This document shows, in pieces, positions 32,523-41,438 of a stretch of 45,396 bases of DNA. The first letter of the stretch is position 1; every line of letters begins with the position of its first letter. The translations under genes were made by a program, and so were the position numbers. The stretch is from contig CADCTD010000149.1 in assembly GCA_902805545.1 (NCBI GenBank), positions 1-45,396 of the forward strand. Direction: 5' to 3'. The DNA comes from an uncultured Craurococcus sp. Its GTDB lineage: Bacteria > Pseudomonadota > Alphaproteobacteria > Acetobacterales > Acetobacteraceae. The notes beneath the pieces were generated by a model that was not told the DNA's origin, searched no databases, and saw only the letters and a program-made list of their open reading frames with translations.

Positions 32523-35139
32523 GCCTTACCTCCTGTTCGCCGGCCTTGGCCACCGGCAACTCGATCCAGAAGCGGCTTCCCCGCCCGTGCCCCTTGCTCT
32601 CAACGCCGGCCGCGCCGCCCAGTCGCTCGATTCCCTTTCGGACGATCGCCAGCCCGATCCCGGTGCCCGGATAGGTCTCGCCGCCATGCAGGCGCTCGAA
32701 CACGTTGAATATGCGATGCCGATGCTCGTCGGCCAGTCCTATGCCCTCGTCCTCGATCCAGAGGCGGGCGCGGCTGCCGCGCGGCTCGGCGCGGATGCGA
32801 ATGCAGGCCCGCTCGCCCGGCGCGGTGAACTTCGACGCATTGGACAGGAGATTCGCCAGGATCTGCCCCAGCACGGGCCGGCTGCCCAGCACCCAAGGGA
32901 ACGGGTGCTCCACCAGCACCTGGGCATCGGCGCCGCCAGGCACGCCGGCGCCGCGGAGCTCGGCAACCGCCCGTTCGGCCATCGCACCGAGATCCAGCGG
33001 CACCAGCTCCAGCGCATCCCGCGACAGGCGGGAATAAGCGAGGATGTCCTGGATCAGCTCCTCCATGCGGATGGCCGCGGCGACGATCCGCTCCGCATGG
33101 CGCTGCCCATCCGGGCCGAGCGCCTCGGCGTAGTCCTCCAGCAGGATGCGCGCGAAACCCTCCATGCCGCGCAGCGGGGCGCGGAGGTCGTGGCTGATCG
33201 AATAGGCGAAGGTATCGAGCTCGGCGATGACCTCCGAGAGTGCTCGCGTCCGGTCCTCCACGCGGCGCTCGAGCGTGGTGGTCAGCTCCCGCAGCTCCTC
33301 TTCCGTCTGGCGCAGCGCGCTGATGTCGAGCACCACGCCGCGGCCGCGCAGCGGGATGCCCGTCGCACTGCACTCCACCCAGCCGCGCGAGATGACCCAG
33401 CGGGCGGTCGCCGCCGGCGAGGCGGGGCGGAAGGCCGCTTCGTAGAGGACACCGCCCTCGACCGCGCGCTGCCATGCGGCGACGGCCGCGGCCCGGTCAT
33501 CGGGATGCGCGACATCCGGCCAGGTCTCCGCCGTATCCGTCAGCCTGTCGCGGCCGATCAACCTCGCCGCAACCTCCGACCAGCTGCCCTGGCCGGTGAC
33601 GAGGTCCAGGTCCCAGGTGCCGACGCCGGCCCCCTGCGTCGCCAGGCGCAGCTGCTCGCCGGTGGCGCGCAGCGCTGCCTCCGCGTGGCGCAGCTCCGTC
33701 ACGTCGGCGGCCATGCTGACGACGAGCCGCCGGCCGCCTGGATCGCGGCCGACCGGTGCGGAGGCGAAGCTCCAGACATGCTCGCCGTCCTGCCGCGTCC
33801 TGATGGGGTAGTCGCCCTCGTCGACGCGGCGGCCGAGGGCGTAGAGCGTATCGATGTAGCCCCGTATCCGGTCCTTCCGGTCGCCATAGGCGAGTTCGGT
33901 CCAGTCGGCGACGGTCGGGATGTCGTCCGGCCAGCGCCATCCGCTGATCTCCTGCCATACCAGGCTCACCTGCAGGACCTCGCCATCCTCGGCATGGAGC
34001 ATGATCGGGAAGGGCGCCTGGGCAATCGTCGCACGGAGAACCGCCTCGCTGTCCTCCGCGGCGCGCAGCGCGGTCCGCAGCTGGGCCTCGCTCGCCTCGA
34101 ACTGCGCCGTCCGCTCGGCGACGCGGCGCTCGAGATCCGCGTTGAGCGACCTGACCCTGTCCTCCGCGCGGGTTCGCTCCGCCACCTCCTCCGCCAGGGC
34201 TGCCGTGCGACGGCGCACCATGAGGGCCATGGCGGCGAGCAGGATGCTGGCCGCGGCGGCGAAGCCGCCATAGACCGCCATGCGGGCCCGCCAGGGCGAC
34301 AGCACCGTCGAGGTCGCAACGCCGAGGCCGATCGAGACGGGAAACCGCTCCAGGCGGCGCGCGGCGAGGAGGCGCTCGATGCCGTCCAGCGGCGAGATGC
34401 CGGTGACGACCGATCGCGGTCCAGCCGCGCCGGCCCGCCGGATCGGCGCTCCCTCCGGCAGGACCACATCGTCGTCAGGCAGCGGCGTTCGCCGCGCGAG
34501 CACGACGCCGGCATCCGTGTAGAGGATGGCGGTGGAGGCCGGGTCCGGCACCGCCTGCGACCAGAAGCCGACGAAGGTGGCGACCCGCACCCCGGCCGCG
34601 ACCACGCCGCTGAAATCGCCAGGCCCCAGCGGCGAGGATCGCCGCGCCGTGACGAAGAAGGTCGGCGCCCCGCCGCCTGCGCGGCTGCGGAAGGGCGAGG
34701 AGATGACCGCCCCCGATGCGGTGCCGTCGCGGTGCGCGCGGAAATAGGGACGGTCGGACACGTCGATATCGGCCGGCGGTTGCGAGCGATCGGAATCGAG
34801 AAGCGGGCGCCCGGCCCGGTCGAAGACGGCGAGGCCGAGGCCGCTGCCGGTCCGCTCTCGCAACGCCCGCAGGAAGCGGTGATGCGCGGCCGCATCGGCA
34901 CGGATCTGCTCCTCGCCGAGCGTCTTCAGATGCTCGTCGACCGCAGCCAGGGCCAGGGACTGGACCTCGAAGACGCGCTCGGCATGCCCGTGCAACGTAT
35001 CGAGCCTGGCCAGGAGATCCGCCTCGGCGAGACGAAGGGTCTCGGCGCGATCCTTCGCGGCGATGCCGGCGAAGAGCAGCAGGGGCAGCAGCACGGAGCC
35101 GAGCAGCGTGGCATTCAGGCCAGGCTGCCGTGGCCGCAT
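32503..35139 (-). CDS. Membrane sensor histidine kinase with periplasmic Cache-type sensor and PAS domains
   Basis: From ATG 35139 the protein has 878 residues. A first helix ('TLLGSVLLPLLLFAGIAA') and a second one near residue 300 ('YGGFAAAASILLAAMALMV') enclose a periplasmic domain with the 'DVSDRPYFRAHRDG' motif of PDC/Cache sensors, which bind small ligands. Inside the cell come a coiled coil, two PAS domains and the kinase core: phosphoacceptor His650 in 'SISHDLRAPLRG', N-box 'ANLLSNASKFT', and 'IEDEGIGL' and 'GTGIGLAIV'. The H-box type is that of phytochrome-like kinases, partnered by Rcp1-type receivers, and one is encoded directly downstream. An upstream in-frame ATG at 35208 adds a Cys/Arg-rich lead unlike the family, so it is less likely. 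The ligand is unknown. Confidence 0.88.
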   Translation of the reverse strand: MRPRQPGLNATLLGSVLLPLLLFAGIAAKDRAETLRLAEADLLARLDTLHGHAERVFEVQSLALAAVDEHLKTLGEEQIRADAAAHHRFLRALRERTGSGLGLAVFDRAGRPLLDSDRSQPPADIDVSDRPYFRAHRDGTASGAVISSPFRSRAGGGAPTFFVTARRSSPLGPGDFSGVVAAGVRVATFVGFWSQAVPDPASTAILYTDAGVVLARRTPLPDDDVVLPEGAPIRRAGAAGPRSVVTGISPLDGIERLLAARRLERFPVSIGLGVATSTVLSPWRARMAVYGGFAAAASILLAAMALMVRRRTAALAEEVAERTRAEDRVRSLNADLERRVAERTAQFEASEAQLRTALRAAEDSEAVLRATIAQAPFPIMLHAEDGEVLQVSLVWQEISGWRWPDDIPTVADWTELAYGDRKDRIRGYIDTLYALGRRVDEGDYPIRTRQDGEHVWSFASAPVGRDPGGRRLVVSMAADVTELRHAEAALRATGEQLRLATQGAGVGTWDLDLVTGQGSWSEVAARLIGRDRLTDTAETWPDVAHPDDRAAAVAAWQRAVEGGVLYEAAFRPASPAATARWVISRGWVECSATGIPLRGRGVVLDISALRQTEEELRELTTTLERRVEDRTRALSEVIAELDTFAYSISHDLRAPLRGMEGFARILLEDYAEALGPDGQRHAERIVAAAIRMEELIQDILAYSRLSRDALELVPLDLGAMAERAVAELRGAGVPGGADAQVLVEHPFPWVLGSRPVLGQILANLLSNASKFTAPGERACIRIRAEPRGSRARLWIEDEGIGLADEHRHRIFNVFERLHGGETYPGTGIGLAIVRKGIERLGGAAGVESKGHGRGSRFWIELPVAKAGEQEVRRERERG

Positions 35140-35375
35140 GGCCGAGGATGACGTGCCGCGCCGGCTTGGCGCGTGGCAGCCGCGCTGGCGCGAGGCAAAC
35201 AAGGGCACGCTCGAGGGCCTCCACCATGTCGGTGATGACGGAGCGGGGCCGCATGCCGCAAGGCATTCGCAAGATGCCGTCCGATCGCGGGGGCAGCAAT
35301 CTCGCCATCCCGCTTTCCCCGGTCAATCGACTGGATGGTGGGGCAATGATCGGCCCGGCGCGGCCGCCGCCTGCC

Positions 35376-35729
35376 TCAGGCCGCCTCGACGCGCACCGGC
35401 TGGGCATGCGCGTCGCCCCAGGCCTTCAGCGCCGCGATCACCGGCTCCAGCGTGCGGCCGCGCGCGGTGAGGCTGTATTCCACCTTGGGCGGCACCTCGG
35501 CATAGACGCGGCGCGCGACGAAGCCATCCTCCTCCAGCTCCCGCAGCTGGTTCGTCAGCATGCGTTGCGTCACGTTCGGCAGCTTCCGGCGGATCTCGTT
35601 GAAGCGCAGCGTGCCCTCCAGCAGGTGGTACAGGACCACCCCCTTCCACTTGCCGTCGATGAGCTGCAGCGTCGCCTCCACGGAGCAGCCGGGGGAGCAA
35701 TCGAAGCGGTCGTGCCGGATGCGGGCCAT
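35376..35729 (-). CDS. HxlR-family transcriptional regulator
   Basis: From ATG 35729 the protein has 117 residues, the normal HxlR length, with a winged helix: 'IDGKWKGVVLYHLLEGTLRF', 'IRRKLPNVTQRMLTNQLREL' and the wing 'PPKVEYSLTARG'. The N-terminal lead holds Cys11 and Cys15 in 'DCSPGCSVEATL'; HxlR proteins such as YodB and HypR sense electrophiles or quinones through N-terminal cysteines. It is head to head with a quinone-oxidoreductase-like gene, the usual target arrangement. The longer in-frame start at 35813 would run through the shared promoter. Confidence 0.9.
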   Translation of the reverse strand: MARIRHDRFDCSPGCSVEATLQLIDGKWKGVVLYHLLEGTLRFNEIRRKLPNVTQRMLTNQLRELEEDGFVARRVYAEVPPKVEYSLTARGRTLEPVIAALKAWGDAHAQPVRVEAA

Positions 35730-35758
35730 GAACGGTATCCTTTTCGACACTATGGGCG

Positions 35759-35785
35759 TTGAATGTGCGTACTTGTCGCTAAAAT
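35759..35785 (+). promoter_or_regulatory. Candidate promoter of the dehydrogenase gene in the divergent gap
   Basis: TTGAAT at 35759-35764 and TAAAAT at 35780-35785, spaced by 15 bases, point at the dehydrogenase. The spacing is short of ideal. The surrounding AT-rich gap is where the HxlR protein would bind. Confidence 0.35.
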
Positions 35786-35827
35786 AGGTAGATGTCACCT
35801 CTGCGGCCGTCAACGAGGAGACAGGCC

Positions 35828-36826
35828 ATGCGTGCCATCGGATACCGCGCTTCCGGCCCGCTCGAGGATATCGAGCTGCCGCGCCCCACCCCCACCGGGC
35901 GCGACCTGCTGGTCGCCGTGAAGGCGGTCTCGGTGAACCCGGTCGACACCAAGGTGCGGGTGCGGGTCCAGCCGGAGGCCGGCAGCCGGAAGGTCCTCGG
36001 CTGGGACGCCGCCGGCGTGGTCGAGGCGGCGGGACCGGAGGCGACGCTCTTCCGCCCGGGGGATGCGGTGTACTATGCGGGCGCCCTCGACCGCCCCGGC
36101 ACCAATGCCGAGTTCCACCTCGTCGACGAGCGGATCGTCGGCCGCAAGCCCGGCACGCTCTCCTTCGCCGAGGCCGCGGCGCTGCCGCTGACCGGCATCA
36201 CGGCCTGGGAGACGCTGTTCGACCGGCTCGATATCCGCCGCCCCGTGGCGGGCGGCGCGAATGCCATCCTGATCATCGGCGGCGCCGGCGGCGTCGGCTC
36301 CATCGCCATCCAGCTGGCCCGGCGCCTGACCGAGCTGACGGTCATCGCCACCGCTTCCCGCGACGAGACCGCGGCCTGGGCGCGGGAGCTGGGCGCGCAC
36401 CATGTGGTGGACCACGCGAGGCCGCTGGCGGCGGAGGTCGCGGCGCTCGGCATCGGGCAGCCCGGCTTCGTCTTCTCCACCACCCATACCGACCGGCATC
36501 TGAAGGAGATCGCGGAGCTGATCGCGCCGCAGGGCCGCCTCGCCCTCATCGACGACCCGGGCGCGCTCGACATGCCGCTGCTGAAGCCGAAGAGCATCTC
36601 CCTGCATTGGGAGTTCATGTTCACCCGCTCGATGTTCGGCACCGTCGACATGGCCGCGCAAGGCCAGCTGCTGGACGAGATCGCCCGGCTGGTGGATGCC
36701 GGCACGCTGCGCACGACGCTCGCCGGGAATTTCGGCCCGATCGGCGCCGCGGGCCTCGGCCGGGCGCATGCCCTGATCGAGAGCGGCCGTGCCCGCGGCA
36801 AGCTGGTGCTGGAGGGCTGGGACTGA
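35828..36826 (+). CDS. Zinc-type alcohol dehydrogenase / NADPH:quinone reductase family protein
   Basis: A 332-residue medium-chain dehydrogenase/reductase. The N-terminal half has the catalytic-fold motifs 'VKAVSVNPVDTKVR', 'LGWDAAGVVEA' and 'FRPGDAVYYAG'. The nucleotide-binding motif is 'LIIGGAGGVGSIAIQLA', of the AxxGxxG form used with NADPH. The zinc-binding cysteines of classical alcohol dehydrogenases are absent, so this is a zinc-independent quinone or enone reductase despite the family name. GAGGAG stands 10 bases before ATG 35828. Divergent HxlR control suggests a role against quinones or reactive aldehydes. Confidence 0.9.
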   Translation: MRAIGYRASGPLEDIELPRPTPTGRDLLVAVKAVSVNPVDTKVRVRVQPEAGSRKVLGWDAAGVVEAAGPEATLFRPGDAVYYAGALDRPGTNAEFHLVDERIVGRKPGTLSFAEAAALPLTGITAWETLFDRLDIRRPVAGGANAILIIGGAGGVGSIAIQLARRLTELTVIATASRDETAAWARELGAHHVVDHARPLAAEVAALGIGQPGFVFSTTHTDRHLKEIAELIAPQGRLALIDDPGALDMPLLKPKSISLHWEFMFTRSMFGTVDMAAQGQLLDEIARLVDAGTLRTTLAGNFGPIGAAGLGRAHALIESGRARGKLVLEGWD

Positions 36827-36829
36827 CCC

Positions 36830-36990
36830 CGCACGCGCCCGGCGGCCGCTTCGAGATCCGGGCCATCGCAACAGCGCTGCCCGGGCAGGCGGGGACGCCG
36901 CTGGTCGACACCGGCCTCACGGGCCGCGAGGCGGCGGTTGCCCGCATCGGCCGGCCGACGCCGCATCTCCATCGCGGCTCGGACCAGTAC
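36830..36990 (+). pseudogene. Possible cupin-like fragment after the dehydrogenase gene
   Basis: A plus-strand frame reads 'GGRFEIRAIATALPGQAG', 'DTGLTGREAAVARIGRPTP' and 'HLHRGSDQY', which recalls the first half of a cupin with its His-x-His pair, but it has no start codon of its own, overlaps no ribosome-binding site and runs out without the second cupin motif. It is at best a truncated relic. Confidence 0.25.
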
Positions 36991-37069
36991 CCCCAGGCCT
37001 CCCCGGCCACGGCACCTCCTGGACGGGCGGTGCCGCGGCCTCGGCAGACGCGCCCGCCTGGCGAACCCG

Positions 37070-38275
37070 TCAGCCCGCCCGGTCCAGCACCCGGACCAGC
37101 GCCTCGTTGATGCCGACCAGGGCCAGGCTCGCCACGACCATCGCCCAGGCCGCGGCTTCCAGCCCGACATGATCGATGGCGAGGCCGGCCAGCGCCGGCA
37201 GGGCGGCAGCGCCCAGGATGGCCCCGCTCACCTGGAAGCCCACGGCATGCGCCGCGGTAGCGGCCCCGAGGCGGCGCGGCGTCTCCGCCATCAGCCCCGG
37301 GAAGAGCGGCGCGACGCTCACCCCCATCAGCACCAGCCCCGCCCCGGCGAGGACGGGCGCCCCTGGGGCAAGCGCCTGAAGCAGCGCGCCTCCGGCCGCG
37401 AGCAGCGCGCCGATGCGGGTGAGGCGCACGGAGCCGATCCGCTCCACGACGAAGCCCGCAGCGACCCGCCCGGCGGTGAAGGCGGCCCAGAAGCCGCCCA
37501 CCAGCATGCCCGCGGCCGTGGTGCCGAGGCCGCGCCCCTCGGTCTGCAGCGCGAAGCTCCACTGCCCGGCCGTCGCCTCGAGGCCCGCGATCAGGAAGAA
37601 GGCCGCGATCTGCAGCCACACCCGCGCCTGCCTCAGCGTGCCGCCGAGAGTGACGCGCCTGGCCGCGGCGGCAGCCTCCGCGTCGCGGGCGAGGGCGGGA
37701 GGCCGGGAGCCGCCGGCATCCCAGGCACGCCGCGTCACCGCATAGAACAGGGCGAGCGACGCCAGGAGGAAGGCGATGACGCCGATGCCGAGCCGCCAGC
37801 CCCCACCGGGTGCCGTCAGTGCCGCCGTCATCAGCAGCGGCCCGAGCGCCGCGCCGAGGCCGTAGAAGGCATGAAGCCAGTTCAGCTGCCGCGGCCCGAA
37901 TCGGGTGGCGACGAAGAGGTTCAGCGCCGCATCGATCGCCCCGCCCCCGAGCCCCAGCAGCGGCGCGCAGGCGAGGAGCAGGACGAAGGACGGCGCCATC
38001 ACCCAGCCGGCGAGGCCGGTGACGACCGCCGCCGTGCTCAGGCTCAGCAGGAGGCCGATGCTGAGCCGCTGCAGCAGGGTCCCGGCCAGCGCGCTGGACA
38101 GCAGGTAGCCCGCCGCACTGGCAAAGAGGATGAGCCCGAGCCCGCTCTGCCCCTGCCCGAAATCCTCCCGGATCGAGGGCCAGGCCACGCCCGTGACGGC
38201 ATCAGGCAGGCCGAGCCCGATGAAGGCGACATAGGCCGTGATCAGCAGGCCGAGGGGCGGCCGCGCACCGGTCAT
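37070..38275 (-). CDS. Major facilitator superfamily permease
   Basis: A 401-residue protein with about 12 hydrophobic helices and a long charged loop between helices 6 and 7 ('TRRAWDAGGSRPPALARD'). 'YVAFIGLGLPDAVTGVAWPS' at the start and 'HAFYGLGAALGPLL' in the middle resemble the sugar/FucP-like branch of the MFS. The substrate is unknown. It is convergent with the dehydrogenase gene and stands alone. Confidence 0.85.
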   Translation of the reverse strand: MTGARPPLGLLITAYVAFIGLGLPDAVTGVAWPSIREDFGQGQSGLGLILFASAAGYLLSSALAGTLLQRLSIGLLLSLSTAAVVTGLAGWVMAPSFVLLLACAPLLGLGGGAIDAALNLFVATRFGPRQLNWLHAFYGLGAALGPLLMTAALTAPGGGWRLGIGVIAFLLASLALFYAVTRRAWDAGGSRPPALARDAEAAAAARRVTLGGTLRQARVWLQIAAFFLIAGLEATAGQWSFALQTEGRGLGTTAAGMLVGGFWAAFTAGRVAAGFVVERIGSVRLTRIGALLAAGGALLQALAPGAPVLAGAGLVLMGVSVAPLFPGLMAETPRRLGAATAAHAVGFQVSGAILGAAALPALAGLAIDHVGLEAAAWAMVVASLALVGINEALVRVLDRAG

Positions 38276-38637
38276 CGCAGCGGGCCGATCGAGACCGGCC
38301 TTCCTTGCTCAGGCATCGAACTCACCCCGCACATCCTCCGCCGGCGGGCGGTACGGGCCCTGCGACATCGCCCGATGGGATCCGCATGGCCCTCCACCCT
38401 CCGATGGCGCGACCAAGCCGCCATGACGGTGGGGGTGCGCCGCTCCGCACCGGCGTCACCGACCGCCGACGCGGCAGGAAGAGCGCCTCTGGCCGGAGAA
38501 GGATGCAGGTGACGACGCGGCTCCCGCCGCCGGGCCTCACTCGACCCGCGGCTCGTAGCGTTCGAGCCCGGCGCGAATGACCGGATCGCCGGCGAAAGGC
38601 CGGCCAGGGCAAGCTCGGCTATACGCTGCGGCAGCCC
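38276..38637. other. Intergenic region downstream of dnaN
   Basis: About 360 bp with no supported gene. RecF, which often follows dnaN, is not here. A short minus-strand frame ending near 38538 reads 'PFAGDPVIRAGLERYEPRVE', possibly a gene remnant. Confidence 0.4.
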
Positions 38638-39765
38638 TTACACGCGCATCGGCATCAGCACGTAGAGCGCCTCCGGCTTCGCCGCATCCGTCACCACGGT
38701 CGGGGCGCTGCCATCGGCGAAGCGGAACTCCACCATGTCGCCGATCTGGTCGGTGATGTCGTTCAGATAGCGTGCCTGGAAGCCGATCTCGAGCGGCGAG
38801 CTGTCATACTTCACCACCTCGCCATCCAGCTCCTCCTGCGCCTGCCCCTGCTCGGCGGAGGAGGCGGAGAGCAGCAGGTGGTTGCGGTCGAGCGAGAGCT
38901 TCACCGGCCGCGACCGCTCCGAGCTGATGGCGGCGACGCGCCCCACGGCCTCGGCGAACTCCTTCTTCTGCACGCGCAGCACCTTGTCGTTCCCGCGCGG
39001 GATGACGCGGTCGTATTCCGGGAAGGTGCCGTCGATCAGCTTGCTGGTAAGCTGCACCGCGCCGATGTCGAAGCGGATCTTGGTGTCCGACAGGCGGATG
39101 GTGATCTCGTCCTGCGTCTCCTCGGCGAGCTTGCGCAGCTCGTTCACCGTCTTCCGCGGGATGATGACGCCAGGGATGCCCGCCGCCCCGTCCGGCAGCG
39201 GCTCCTCGACGCGGGCCAGCCGGTGCCCGTCCGTCGCAACCGCCCGCAGCACGGGGGAGCCTTCGCTCTCCGTCGCATGCAGGTAGATGCCGTTGAGGTA
39301 GTAGCGCGTCTCCTCCGTGCTGATGGCGAAGCGGGTGCGATCGACCAGCTCCCGCAGCTGCCCGGCGGAGAGGGAGAACTGGTGCGGCAGCTTGCCCTCC
39401 GTCATGGAGGGGAAGTCCTCCACCGGCAGCACGGAGAGGTCCGTATTGAACCGCCCGGCCCGGAGCTTCAGGGCCGCATCGCCCCCGGCATGGTCGAGCT
39501 CCACCTTGGCGCCCTCGGGCAGCTTGCGGACGATCTCGTAGAGTGTCGCCGCCGGCGCCGTGGTGCGCCCCGGCCGGGCCACCTGCACCCCCGGCACCTC
39601 CTCGACGACGGCGATCTCCATGTCGGTCGCCGTCAGCTTCAGCAGGCCGTCCTGGGCGGAGAGCAGGACATTGGCGAGGATAGGGATGGTGTTGCGGCGC
39701 TCGACGACGCTTTGCACATGCGCAAGCGCCTTGATGAGGATCGCCCGTTCGACCGTGAACTTCAT
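38638..39765 (-). CDS. dnaN: DNA polymerase III beta sliding clamp
   Basis: A 375-residue protein of normal length. It starts 'MKFTVERAILIKALAHVQSV', carries the three clamp domains with markers 'NTIPILANVLLSA', 'ATDGHRLA' and 'FPEYDRVIP', and ends 'YVLMPMRV', the standard C-terminal strand that helps form the clamp's peptide-binding cleft. As a dimeric ring it tethers the replicative polymerase to DNA. It follows dnaA on the same strand with an 84-bp gap that has its own promoter-like sequence. Confidence 0.97.
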   Translation of the reverse strand: MKFTVERAILIKALAHVQSVVERRNTIPILANVLLSAQDGLLKLTATDMEIAVVEEVPGVQVARPGRTTAPAATLYEIVRKLPEGAKVELDHAGGDAALKLRAGRFNTDLSVLPVEDFPSMTEGKLPHQFSLSAGQLRELVDRTRFAISTEETRYYLNGIYLHATESEGSPVLRAVATDGHRLARVEEPLPDGAAGIPGVIIPRKTVNELRKLAEETQDEITIRLSDTKIRFDIGAVQLTSKLIDGTFPEYDRVIPRGNDKVLRVQKKEFAEAVGRVAAISSERSRPVKLSLDRNHLLLSASSAEQGQAQEELDGEVVKYDSSPLEIGFQARYLNDITDQIGDMVEFRFADGSAPTVVTDAAKPEALYVLMPMRV

Positions 39766-39808
39766 CTGACCCAGGCTCCCCCGACACCCGAAACGAGTTT
39801 AGGCTATC

Positions 39809-39837
39809 ATTCTAACAGCCTTGATTCGCAAGGGTAA
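39809..39837 (-). promoter_or_regulatory. Candidate dnaN promoter
   Basis: On the minus strand TTACCC and TAGAAT are separated by 17 bases in the AT-richer dnaA-dnaN gap, about 45 bp before the dnaN ATG. The -10 hexamer is good and the -35 weak. Confidence 0.4.
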
Positions 39838-39849
39838 GCGGCGGATTTC

Positions 39850-41262
39850 TCAGGTCTCGAGCATCTTCCGCAGCAGGGCCACGTCCTCGGCGAAGCCGGC
39901 ATCCGCCTCCATTAGCTCGGCGATGCGGGAGACGGCGTGCATCACCGTCGTATGGTCCCGGTTGCCGAAGCGCCGGCCGATCTCGGGCAGGCTCCGCTGG
40001 GTGAGCTGCTTGGCCAGGTACATCGCCACCTGGCGCGGCCGGGCAACGTTCCGGGCGCGCCTGGCGCTGCTCATGTCGGTCAGGCGGATGTTGTAGTGCT
40101 CGGCGACCTTCTTCTGGATCTCCTCGATCGAGACCCGCTTCTCATGCGCCCGGAGGACGTCGTGCAGCACCTCATGGGCGCTGTCGATGGTGATCGGCCG
40201 GCCGAAGAGGTTGGCATGCGCCACCAGCCGGTTCAGCGCCCCCTCCAGCTCGCGGACATTGGTGGTGATCTTGTTCGCCAGCAATTCCAGCACCTTAGGC
40301 GGCACCGCCACCTGCGCCGCCGCGGCCTTGGCCTGCAGGATGGAAAGCCGCAGCTCATAGGTGGTCGCATGGATGTCGGCGACCATGCCGCAGCCGAGGC
40401 GCGTCCGCAGCCGGTCCTCGATGCCCGCGAGGTCCGAGGGCGACTTGTCCGACGAGACGATGATCTGCTTGCCCTGGTCCACCAGGGCATTGAAGGTGTG
40501 GAAGAACTCCTCCTGCGTGTTGTCCTTGCCGATCAGGAATTGCAGGTCGTCGATCATCAGCACGTCGACGGCGCGGAGCGTCTCCTTGAACTCCATCGTG
40601 TTCTGCGAGCGCAGCGCCGCGATGAAGCGGTACATGAATTTCTCGGCGGACATGTAGGCGACGGTCCGCTGCGGATCATGCGCGCGAATCGCCCAGGCCG
40701 TCGCATGCATCAGGTGGGTCTTGCCCAGGCCGACGCCGCCATAGAGGAAAAGCGGGTTGAAGCCCGGGGAGGCCGGCTTCTCCGAGACCCGCCGCGCGCA
40801 GGCATGGGCGAACTCGTTCGGCTTGCCGACCACGAAGGTGTCGAAGGTGAAGCGCGCCTCGAGCGGCACCACCCAGTCGGAGCGGGGCTCCGGCGCCATG
40901 CGGACCTCCGCGGCCCGCGGCGCAAGCGGCTCGGCGAGGCCGCGGCCATCCGCCCCGGCGCGCTCCTCGGCGCCGGCCATCACCGCCTCGGGCGGCGGGC
41001 TGGCGGAGACGCGGATGTCGACGCGCCGCACCTCGGGGTACTCGGCCTGCCACAGCACGCGCAGCCGGTCGCCGTAATGGCTGTTCACCCAATCGCGCAG
41101 GAAGCGGGTGGGAAGGAGGATGACGGCATCCTCGCCCTCCACGCCCGAGAGGGTCATCTGCCGCAGCCAGGTGCGGTACTCGACCTCGCCGACCTCTTCG
41201 CGCAGGCGGCCGCGGATGCGGGCCCAGCCGGCAGCCAACTCTCCGGAGGATTGGGGTGGCAA
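39850..41262 (-). CDS. dnaA: Chromosomal replication initiator protein DnaA
   Basis: From TTG 41262 the protein has 470 residues, close to E. coli DnaA (467). Domain I is 'WARIRGRLREEVGEVEYRTW', followed by a variable linker. Domain III is the AAA+ core with Walker A 'GGVGLGKTH', Walker B 'VLMIDDLQF' and the arginine-rich sensor segment. Domain IV holds the DnaA-box-binding signature 'GNRDHTTVMHAV'. The longer ATG frame starts at 41325, but the only good ribosome-binding site, AGGAGG at 41272-41277, stands 9 bases before the TTG, so that start is chosen. It opens the origin during initiation. dnaN follows. Confidence 0.95.
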   Translation of the reverse strand: MPPQSSGELAAGWARIRGRLREEVGEVEYRTWLRQMTLSGVEGEDAVILLPTRFLRDWVNSHYGDRLRVLWQAEYPEVRRVDIRVSASPPPEAVMAGAEERAGADGRGLAEPLAPRAAEVRMAPEPRSDWVVPLEARFTFDTFVVGKPNEFAHACARRVSEKPASPGFNPLFLYGGVGLGKTHLMHATAWAIRAHDPQRTVAYMSAEKFMYRFIAALRSQNTMEFKETLRAVDVLMIDDLQFLIGKDNTQEEFFHTFNALVDQGKQIIVSSDKSPSDLAGIEDRLRTRLGCGMVADIHATTYELRLSILQAKAAAAQVAVPPKVLELLANKITTNVRELEGALNRLVAHANLFGRPITIDSAHEVLHDVLRAHEKRVSIEEIQKKVAEHYNIRLTDMSSARRARNVARPRQVAMYLAKQLTQRSLPEIGRRFGNRDHTTVMHAVSRIAELMEADAGFAEDVALLRKMLET

Positions 41263-41408
41263 GCGGGCCGGCCTCCTGTTCGATCCATGCGAAAGCCAGC
41301 AGCCGCCAGCCGATGGGTCGCGCAACGGTGCGGGACCTGCGCGGCGTTCTCGGTCTCGGTGATGCCGGGAAGTGAATATCTCGGCCGCACGTCGATCCGA
41401 CGACCGGG

Positions 41409-41438
41409 ATGATACAGCGGCCTCAAAGTCCGCGACAA
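41409..41438 (-). promoter_or_regulatory. Candidate dnaA promoter
   Basis: On the minus strand TTGTCG at 41433-41438 and TATCAT at 41409-41414 are spaced by 18 bases, about 145 bp upstream of the TTG start. Fair hexamers, no further evidence. Confidence 0.3.

Noticed and set aside
31053-35151. Long plus-strand frames over the kinase operon (including one of 964 codons)
   Set aside because: They are shadows of the minus-strand kinase and receiver genes; no motif or ribosome-binding site.
39937-41412. A 491-codon plus-strand frame over dnaA
   Set aside because: Antisense to dnaA, which is certain.
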